Assembly (NCBI RefSeq): GCF_001665235.1
Contig: NZ_LZSC01000060.1
Span: forward strand, 1-34,642
Direction of reading: 5' to 3'
DNA: 34,642 nucleotides
Source: Mycobacterium sp. 1100029.7
GTDB lineage: Bacteria > Actinomycetota > Actinomycetes > Mycobacteriales > Mycobacteriaceae
The notes under the pieces were generated by a model. It was not told the DNA's origin. It did no database searches and saw only the letters and a list, made by a program, of their open reading frames with translations. Shown here in pieces: positions 28,967 through 34,642 of this stretch (positions within the stretch are counted from its first letter, which is position 1; each line of letters begins with the position of its first letter). Made by a program: the position numbers and the translations under genes.

Positions 28967-31480
28967 ATGGACCGACTGATCCAATACATCCTGGATTTGT
29001 TCAACAACCCGGACGCGGCGCGCGCGTTCGTCTCGGGTCCCGGACAGGCCATGACCGATGCCGGCCTGGTCAACGTGGCTCCGGAAGAGTTCTCATCCGC
29101 GGTGGCCAGTGCGCTTCCGGGCCTGCCTCTCGGTGTGGGTGACCCCATCGGCGGCTTGCAGCAGGTTCTGACCGACCAGTACGGCTACGCACCCGGTTAT
29201 GGCGGTTACGACCAGGGCTACGGCTATGACCAGGGCTACGGCTACGACGGGGGCTACGGCGGATATGACCCCGGCTACGGATACGGGCCCGGCCTGATTG
29301 GCGAAGTTGCTCAGGACGCGGGTGTCCTTCTGGGTGACGCGGTCGCGCCGGTCGTCGATGGCGCCGGCGCTGCCCTTGGTCTGGGAAGCGCGATCGTGGG
29401 CGACCTGGGTGGCGGACTGCTCGGCGGTTTCAACACCGGTCTCTACGGCGGTGGGTACGGCGGATTCGGCTGGCAGCCTGGTTGGGGCGGCTACGGTCCC
29501 GGCACCGGAGGGTTCGGCCACGGGTACGGACCCCGATGGGACGGCTTCCGCCCCGGCTGGCACGACGGACGACCCGGTTGGGGGCACGGCTGGGGCGACG
29601 GACGACCCGGTTGGGGGCACGGCTGGGGCGACGGACGACCCGGTTGGGGACACGGCTGGAACGACGGACGACCCGGTTGGGGTGAGCACCGTCCCGGCTG
29701 GGATGGTTTCCGGCCCGGCGGAGGCGAATTCGGCGGAGGCACCGGTTTCGGCGGCGGCTTCGGTCTGGACGTAGGCGCCCGTGCCGGGTTGGGCCTTGGC
29801 TTCGGTGGCGGCATCGGCGGCCACTCCGGCTTCGGCCTCGGCGGTGGCGGCCTGACCGGCTTCGGTCTGGGTGCTCAGACCGGGTTTGGTGGCCACGCGG
29901 GTCTTGGCGGTGAAGCCGGCCTTGGCGGTCGTGCTGGTTTTGGTGAGGGTGTCGGTCTGCGGGCTGGTGGCGGTCTTGAGGGTGGCGCCGGTTTTGGTGG
30001 CCACGGGGGTCTTGACGGTGAAGCCGGGGTCGGCGCCCGGGCGGGATTCGGCGGTGGCGCAGGCTTCAACGGCGACGGCGGCTTTGGCGGCGACGCCGGC
30101 CTGGGTGGTCGCGCAGGTGCGGGCCTCGGTGTTGGTGGCCAGGCCGGTGGTGGTCTTGGTGGTGAGGCTGGTCTGGGTGGCCGTGCGGGTGGCGGTTTTG
30201 GTGCCGGCGGTGGTGGCCAGTTCGGTGGTGGCTTGGGCGGTGATGCTGGTGCTCAGGCTGGTGTTGGTCTGGCTGGTGAGGCCGGCGGTGGTTTCGGCGG
30301 TCGCGGTGGTTTCGGTGCCGGGGGCCAAGCCGGTGCCGGTGGGCAGGTCGGTCTGGGCGCCCAAGCCGGCGGCGGCCTCGGCGCCGGCAGTCAGGCGGCA
30401 GGCGGCTTCGCCGCTGGCGGCCAGGCAGCGGGTGGTTTCGGCGGTCAAACGGTCGGCGCCTTTGGCGGCGGCGCGGGAAGTCAAGCCGTACTGGCCAGCC
30501 AGACCGGCTTCGGTGCCAGCAGTCAACTGGCTGGTGCCGGCAATGCCGGTGTCTTCGCCGGAGCGGGAGGCAACGCGGCGTTCGGTGCCGGCGCGAGCGG
30601 TCAGGCGGGGTTGATCGCAAGCGAAGGCGCGGCGTTGAACGGCGCTGCCACTCCGCATGTGGCAGGTCCGATCGGCGGTATCGGTGTCGGCGGTCAGGGC
30701 GGGGCATCCGCGGCCGGCGGCGCCGGGCTGGGCATCGGTGGCGCACGCGGCACCACCATGCTGAGCGGCGAGACCGGGATGGGCGGCCACGCGGCGGCAC
30801 AGCCGGTGACTCCGGCCGCTGCCGGGGGCGCAGGCCTGGGCGGCCACGCCGGGGCGAACGCGGGTGCCGGCGTCGGCGGCGGGTTCCCGGGCGGAGCGGC
30901 CAACGGCGGTGTCGGCGCGGGGGCCGGTGGCGGAGCTCACGGCGGAATTCTCGGTCAGGAAGGCGCCGCGCTCGGCGGAGGCGGCAGCGTGGCCGGCAAC
31001 GGCGGCATCGCGGCCCAGCACGGCCCGAGCGGCCCCGTCGGACAAGGTCCCGTCGGGCAGGGACCCGTCGGGCACGGACCCGTCGGACAGGGATCCGTCG
31101 GGCAGGGACCCGTCGCGCACGGACCCGCGGGAGAAGGCCCGGTCATCCAAAGTGGTGGCGGCGCCGGCGGCTCGATCGGTGGCCACACCAGCGCCCCGGG
31201 CGCAGGTGGCCCCGTCAACCACGGCGGTACCGGCGGACCGGTGATCCACGAGCCCGCCCAACAGGCTCCGGTCCAGCACTCGCCGGCTCCGGTCCAGCAC
31301 TCGCCCGCGCCGGTTCAGCACTCGCCGGCTCCGGTTCAGCACTCGCCTGCGCCGGTCGAGCACGCACCGGCACCGCACAGCCCGTCGGTGTTCGAAGGCA
31401 CACCGCACGCTCCGGCCCCGGTGCACGAGCCCGCGCCGGCGCCCCACGCGCCCGCGCACGTTGCCGGCCCACACGGGTAA
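28967..31480 (+). CDS. iniB: IniB, isoniazid-inducible Gly-rich protein (strongly expanded)
   Basis: The protein has 837 residues from the ATG at 28967 (MDRLIQYILDLF), preceded by GAAGGGGAA. An in-frame ATG at 28931 lies within a hairpin and is less likely. Residues 1-60 are the IniB N-terminal domain. Next are a Gly/Tyr stretch (YGGYDQGYGYDQGYGYD), a hydrophobic-Gly part, DGRPGWGHGWG repeats, ~400 residues of Gly-Ala-rich repeats (GGQAGGGLGGEAG), GPVGQ repeats, and finally APVQHSP repeats. No signal peptide is evident. The M. tuberculosis protein is 479 residues as I recall it, so this one is far longer. It heads the iniBAC operon, which is induced by cell-wall inhibitors such as isoniazid and ethambutol; its biochemical role is unknown. 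Confidence 0.9.
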   Translation: MDRLIQYILDLFNNPDAARAFVSGPGQAMTDAGLVNVAPEEFSSAVASALPGLPLGVGDPIGGLQQVLTDQYGYAPGYGGYDQGYGYDQGYGYDGGYGGYDPGYGYGPGLIGEVAQDAGVLLGDAVAPVVDGAGAALGLGSAIVGDLGGGLLGGFNTGLYGGGYGGFGWQPGWGGYGPGTGGFGHGYGPRWDGFRPGWHDGRPGWGHGWGDGRPGWGHGWGDGRPGWGHGWNDGRPGWGEHRPGWDGFRPGGGEFGGGTGFGGGFGLDVGARAGLGLGFGGGIGGHSGFGLGGGGLTGFGLGAQTGFGGHAGLGGEAGLGGRAGFGEGVGLRAGGGLEGGAGFGGHGGLDGEAGVGARAGFGGGAGFNGDGGFGGDAGLGGRAGAGLGVGGQAGGGLGGEAGLGGRAGGGFGAGGGGQFGGGLGGDAGAQAGVGLAGEAGGGFGGRGGFGAGGQAGAGGQVGLGAQAGGGLGAGSQAAGGFAAGGQAAGGFGGQTVGAFGGGAGSQAVLASQTGFGASSQLAGAGNAGVFAGAGGNAAFGAGASGQAGLIASEGAALNGAATPHVAGPIGGIGVGGQGGASAAGGAGLGIGGARGTTMLSGETGMGGHAAAQPVTPAAAGGAGLGGHAGANAGAGVGGGFPGGAANGGVGAGAGGGAHGGILGQEGAALGGGGSVAGNGGIAAQHGPSGPVGQGPVGQGPVGHGPVGQGSVGQGPVAHGPAGEGPVIQSGGGAGGSIGGHTSAPGAGGPVNHGGTGGPVIHEPAQQAPVQHSPAPVQHSPAPVQHSPAPVQHSPAPVEHAPAPHSPSVFEGTPHAPAPVHEPAPAPHAPAHVAGPHG
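29564..29680 (+). repeat. Tandem 33-bp repeat in iniB (DGRPGWGHGWG)
   Basis: Units begin at 29564, 29597, 29630 and 29663; the last is partial. Each encodes DGRPGWGHGW(G/N), with almost no DNA difference between units. Confidence 0.95.
31031..31140 (+). repeat. Tandem 15-bp repeat in iniB (GPVGQ)
   Basis: About seven 15-bp units close to GGACCCGTCGGGCAG encode GPVG(Q/H), GSVGQ, GPVAH and GPAGE pentapeptides. Confidence 0.9.
31265..31369 (+). repeat. Tandem 21-bp repeat in iniB (APVQHSP)
   Basis: Four 21-bp units encode APVQHSP, then one diverged unit (APVEHAP), near the C-terminus of IniB. Synonymous differences between units are few. Confidence 0.9.
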
Positions 31481-31493
31481 CGAGCCGATACGA

Positions 31494-31529
31494 CGAAACG
31501 GCGGGGACCTTTTGATCCCCGCCGTTTCG
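31494..31529 (+). terminator. Perfect 14-bp hairpin between iniB and iniA
   Basis: CGAAACGGCGGGGA (31494-31507) pairs without mismatch with TCCCCGCCGTTTCG (31516-31529) around the loop CCTTTTGA. It lies 14 bp after the iniB stop and 44 bp before iniA. No T tract follows, so it may be a partial terminator of the kind seen in mycobacteria, or an mRNA-stabilising or processing element that sets iniB above iniAC. Confidence 0.75.
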
Positions 31530-31573
31530 CGCGAATACGGTAGAGCGCACATGCGAGAAAGTGGGGCAGCGCG

Positions 31574-33415
31574 GTGACTCAACCCAGTGACCCGCGACGG
31601 GTCGGCGTGATCGTCGAGTTGATCGACCACACCATTGCCATCGCCGAAATCAACGATCGCAATGATCTCGCCGATCGGCTGGCGCGCGCCCGTGACCGCA
31701 TCACCGACCCACAGATCCGGGTGGTGATCGCCGGGCAGCTCAAACAGGGCAAGAGCCAGCTCCTCAACTCGCTGCTCAACCTTCCGGTGGCGCGCGTCGG
31801 TGACGACGAGGCCACCGTCGTGATCACCGTCGTCAGCCACGGCGAACCGCCGTCAGCCCGGCTGATCGTGGCCGCCGGACCCAACGGTGAACCCGCCGCC
31901 GTCGACATCCCGATCGACGACATCAACACCGACCTGCGACGCGCACCGCAAGCCGGCAACCGCGAAGTGCTGCGGGTCGAAATCGGTGCGCCCAGCCCGC
32001 TGCTGCAAGGTGGTCTGGCGTTCATCGACACACCCGGCGTGGGCGGGCATGGACAGCCGCATCTGTCAGCGACCCTCGGACTGCTGCCCAACGCGGACGC
32101 GCTGATCATGGTCAGCGACACCAGTCAGGAGCTGACCGAACCGGAGATGTGGTTCATCCGCCAGGCGCACCGGATCTGCCCGGTTGCGGTGTTGGCGGCC
32201 ACCAAGACTGACCTTTATCCGCACTGGCGCGACATCGTCGACGCCAACACCGCCCACCTGCAGCGCGCCGGTGTCACGATGCCGATCCTGCCGGTCTCGT
32301 CGCTGCTGCGCAGCCACGCGGTGACGGCCAACGACACCGAACTCAACGAGGAATCCAACTTCCCGGCGATCGTCAAATTCCTCAGCGACAAGGTGCTCTC
32401 CCGCGAAAACGACCGGTCCCGTGACGAGGTGCTGCGCGACATCCGTTCGGCAGCAAGGCATTTGACGATGTCAGTGGGTTCAGAACTCGCGGTTGTCAAC
32501 GATCCGGGAATGCGTGACCGGCTTGCCGACGACCTGGAGCGCCGCAAGCGTGACGCGCTCGACGCGCTCGAGCAGACCGCCCTGTGGCAACAGGTGCTCA
32601 ACGACGGATTCACCGACTTGAGCACCGACGTCGACCACGATATGCGGGCCCGGTTCCGGTCGCTGACCGAGGACATTGAGCGCCAGATCGACTCGTGTGA
32701 TCCGACGCGGCATTGGGCCGAGATCGGCGCCGACGTCGAAGAAGCGGTCGCCACGGCCGTCGGCGACAACTTCGTGTGGGCCTACCAGCGCGCCGAGGAA
32801 CTGGCCGAGGACGTGGCCCGCTCGTTCGCCGCCGCGCGACTGGACGCGGTGATGACACCCGAGCTGAGCCAGCGCGCGATGGGCGAGGATTTCGGCCGAC
32901 TCAAATCACTGCCCGATCTGGAGTCCAAGCCGGCCGGCAAGGGCCAGAAAGTCGTTACCGGGCTGCGGGGTTCGTATGGCGGCGTGGTGATGATCGGCAT
33001 GCTGTCCTCGGTGGCGGGGCTGGGCCTGTTCAACCCGTTGTCCGTCGGCGCCGGGCTGATCCTGGGCCGCATGGCCTACAAGGAGGACAAGGAGAACCGG
33101 CTGCTGCGAGCCCGCGCGGAGGCCAAGACGAATGTGCGGCGTTTCGTCGACGACGTTTCGTTCGTAGTGGGCAAGGAGTCTCGGGACCGTCTCAAGATCA
33201 TCCACCGCACGCTGCGCGACCATTACCGCGACATCGCCAACGAGATCACCCGATCGCTCAACGAGTCGCTGCAGTCGACCATCGCCGCGGCGCACATGGA
33301 AGAAGCCGAACGTGACAACAAAGTCCGCGAACTCGAGCGGCAGTTGAATATCCTGAACCAGGTCACCGAGAATGTGGACAAACTAATGCCGCAGGTGACC
33401 ATAGGACGGGTGTGA
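31574..33415 (+). CDS. iniA: IniA, dynamin-like GTPase
   Basis: The protein has 613 residues from a GTG. The GTPase motifs are complete: P-loop GQLKQGKS at 54-61, G3 DTPG at 152-155 and G4 TKTD at 210-213. Long helical regions with charged heptads follow (residues ~270-420 and ~540-600), forming a bundle or stalk. A hydrophobic, Gly-rich hairpin near 475-500 (GGVVMIGMLSSVAGLGLFNP) is the likely membrane-insertion paddle. Bacterial dynamin-like proteins of this type remodel membranes; M. tuberculosis IniA is needed for the isoniazid/ethambutol tolerance attributed to this operon. Its stop overlaps the iniC start by four bases (GTGA), implying translational coupling. It is slightly shorter than the ~640 residues I recall for M. 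tuberculosis. Confidence 0.93.
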   Translation: MTQPSDPRRVGVIVELIDHTIAIAEINDRNDLADRLARARDRITDPQIRVVIAGQLKQGKSQLLNSLLNLPVARVGDDEATVVITVVSHGEPPSARLIVAAGPNGEPAAVDIPIDDINTDLRRAPQAGNREVLRVEIGAPSPLLQGGLAFIDTPGVGGHGQPHLSATLGLLPNADALIMVSDTSQELTEPEMWFIRQAHRICPVAVLAATKTDLYPHWRDIVDANTAHLQRAGVTMPILPVSSLLRSHAVTANDTELNEESNFPAIVKFLSDKVLSRENDRSRDEVLRDIRSAARHLTMSVGSELAVVNDPGMRDRLADDLERRKRDALDALEQTALWQQVLNDGFTDLSTDVDHDMRARFRSLTEDIERQIDSCDPTRHWAEIGADVEEAVATAVGDNFVWAYQRAEELAEDVARSFAAARLDAVMTPELSQRAMGEDFGRLKSLPDLESKPAGKGQKVVTGLRGSYGGVVMIGMLSSVAGLGLFNPLSVGAGLILGRMAYKEDKENRLLRARAEAKTNVRRFVDDVSFVVGKESRDRLKIIHRTLRDHYRDIANEITRSLNESLQSTIAAAHMEEAERDNKVRELERQLNILNQVTENVDKLMPQVTIGRV

Positions 33416-34642
33416 GCACTAGCGATCGAGTCCGGGCCATTCTGGGCGGAACCATCCAGGCCTACCGCAGCGAACCGGCGTTCCGAAACCGGCCCGAAGT
33501 CTTTTACGAATTGGACCGCATCGGCGCGCGGCTGAACGAACCGATCCGCATCGCCCTGGCCGGCACTCTCAAGGCCGGCAAATCCACCCTGCTCAACGCG
33601 TTGGTCGGGCAGGACATCGCCCCCACCGACGCCACCGAAGCAACCCGGATCGTGACCTGGTTCCGGCACGGGCCCACCCCGAAGGTGACCGCAAACCATT
33701 GGGGCGGAAGGCATTCCAACGTCCCGATCAGCAACACTGGCGGCCTTACGTTCGACTTCCGCGCGCTCAATCCGGCCGACATCGCCGACCTGGACGTCGA
33801 ATGGCCCGCCGAAGAACTCGCCGACACCACGATCATCGACACCCCGGGAACGTCGTCGTTGACGCGGGAGGCCTCCGAGCGCACCCTGCGGCTGCTGGTA
33901 CCGCCCGACGGGGTGCCGCGGGTGGATGCGGTGGTGTTCCTGCTGCGCACCCTCAACGCCGCAGATGTGGCCTTGCTCAAGCAGATTGGGCAACTCGTCG
34001 GGGGGTCTGCGGGCGCGTTGGGCATCGTCGGGGTGGCGTCGCGGGCTGACGAGATCGGTGCGGGCCGCATCGATGCCATGCTCTCGGCCGCGGATGTGGC
34101 CAAGCGATTCACCCGCGAGATGAACGAGACGGGTATCTGCCAGGCGGTCGTCCCGGTGTCGGGTCTGCTCGCGCTGACCGCCCGCACGCTGCGCCAAAGC
34201 GAGTTCATCGCGTTGCAGAAGCTGGCCGGCGCCGACAAAGCCGAGCTCAGCAAGGCCATGCTCAGCGTGGACCGCTTCGTCCGGGTCGACAGCCCGCTGC
34301 CCGTCGATGCGGCCACCCGCGCCCAATTGTTGGACCGGTTCGGCATGTTCGGGCTGCGCATTTCGCTGGCCGTGCTGGCCACCGCAGTCTCCGACGCCGC
34401 CGGGTTGGCCGACGAATTACTGGAACGCAGCGGACTGGTCGCCTTGCGGGAGGTCATCGACCAGCAGTTCGCGCAAAGGTCCGACATGCTCAAGGCACAC
34501 ACCGCGCTGGTGTCGCTGCGCCGGTTCGTCGAAGCCTTCCCGATCGTCGCGACGCCGTACATCATCGCCGACATCGATCCGCTACTGGCCGACACCCATG
34601 CCTTCGAGGAACTTCGGCTGCTGAGCCAATTATCTTCTCGAT
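33412..34642 (+). CDS. iniC: IniC, dynamin-like GTPase (3' end beyond the window)
   Basis: The frame opens at a GTG (33412) overlapping the iniA stop and stays open to the last base: 410 codons seen of a protein that is 493 residues in M. tuberculosis as I recall it. It begins VSTSDRVRAILGGTIQAYRS. The GTPase P-loop GTLKAGKS lies at 51-58, IIDTPGTSSL holds G3 at 143-146, and SRADE is the G4 candidate. The rest is helical. It is the partner of IniA in the same transcript, and the 4-base overlap suggests matched expression. A membrane paddle is not obvious in the visible part, which suggests that it acts with IniA and does not insert on its own. Confidence 0.93.
   Translation, partial: MSTSDRVRAILGGTIQAYRSEPAFRNRPEVFYELDRIGARLNEPIRIALAGTLKAGKSTLLNALVGQDIAPTDATEATRIVTWFRHGPTPKVTANHWGGRHSNVPISNTGGLTFDFRALNPADIADLDVEWPAEELADTTIIDTPGTSSLTREASERTLRLLVPPDGVPRVDAVVFLLRTLNAADVALLKQIGQLVGGSAGALGIVGVASRADEIGAGRIDAMLSAADVAKRFTREMNETGICQAVVPVSGLLALTARTLRQSEFIALQKLAGADKAELSKAMLSVDRFVRVDSPLPVDAATRAQLLDRFGMFGLRISLAVLATAVSDAAGLADELLERSGLVALREVIDQQFAQRSDMLKAHTALVSLRRFVEAFPIVATPYIIADIDPLLADTHAFEELRLLSQLSSR

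Noticed and set aside
29093..31840. 915-residue open frame antisense to iniB
   Set aside because: It is a mirror of the Gly-rich repeats in GC-rich DNA; the translation is Thr/Ala low-complexity without domains, and iniB on the other strand has a family head, ribosome site and operon context.
33223..34595. Two ~365-residue antisense frames over iniC
   Set aside because: They are shadows; the plus strand has GTPase motifs and a 4-base overlap with iniA.
1..34642. CRISPR array, rRNA, insertion sequence or integrase
   Set aside because: I read for spaced direct repeats, rRNA cores, transposase DDE motifs and recombinase motifs and saw none; the tandem repeats found are all contiguous and in frame inside genes.

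Overview
The window looks like a chromosomal segment of a slow-growing non-tuberculous Mycobacterium. It is GC-rich and uses GTG/TTG starts freely. Its right two thirds follow the M. tuberculosis Rv0320-Rv0343 gene order as I remember it: Rv0320-like exported protein, dcd, udgA, Rv0332-like, Rv0333-like, rmlA, aspC, Rv0338c-like Fe-S reductase, iniR (Rv0339c), Rv0340-like, iniB, iniA and iniC. Species-level assignment is not possible by eye. Gene names rest on motifs, lengths and recalled synteny; no database search was run.

Layout. (1) 1-1588 holds a broken copy of a membrane-anchored, Pro/Gly-tailed protein of the Rv0312 (DUF7159-like) type. Its 3' end folds back in a perfect 77-bp inverted repeat that begins at base 1. 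(2) 1772-7415 is an accessory block: a small secreted protein, a DUF2834 membrane protein, a minus-strand set (CGNR regulator, SDR, F420-type oxidoreductase, LysR) and a divergent RclC/YkgB-like membrane protein. (3) 7736-10915 has the signature of a small tRNA-targeted island. A 53-bp direct repeat, formed by the 3' part of tRNA-Gly(CCC), brackets an SDR, an alpha/beta hydrolase and a TetR regulator. The left edge is a scar built from pieces of the tRNA, the LysR gene and the CGNR gene. (4) 11044-19712 is core-like: the exported protein, dcd, two more Rv0312-like genes lying between dcd and udgA, udgA, a mycothiol-type enzyme, a SnoaL-like protein and rmlA. (5) 19663-25382 on the minus strand runs from the Fe-S reductase through aspC to a YibE/F membrane protein, whose 3' end overlaps rmlA tail-to-tail. 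(6) 25518-34642 is the ini cell-envelope stress locus: IniR on the minus strand, then the Rv0340-like gene, iniB, iniA and a partial iniC on the plus strand.

How the genes fit together. dcd supplies dUMP for dTTP. RmlA uses dTTP to start dTDP-rhamnose synthesis for the arabinogalactan linker, and UdgA makes UDP-glucuronate, so part of the region serves nucleotide and cell-wall precursor supply. The ini locus is the known response to cell-wall inhibitors: IniR is the activator, IniB a Gly-rich protein, and IniA and IniC are dynamin-like GTPases. Repeated CCCCTAA boxes lie in both promoter regions of this locus, and a perfect 14-bp hairpin separates iniB from iniA.

The most unusual items are the inverted repeat with a flipped coding tail at 1-369 (an assembly artefact is the leading explanation), the family of three degenerate Hsp70-like membrane proteins, the mosaic scar at the tRNA-Gly fragment, twin palindromic operators in front of the TetR gene, and the strongly repeat-expanded iniB and Fe-S reductase genes.
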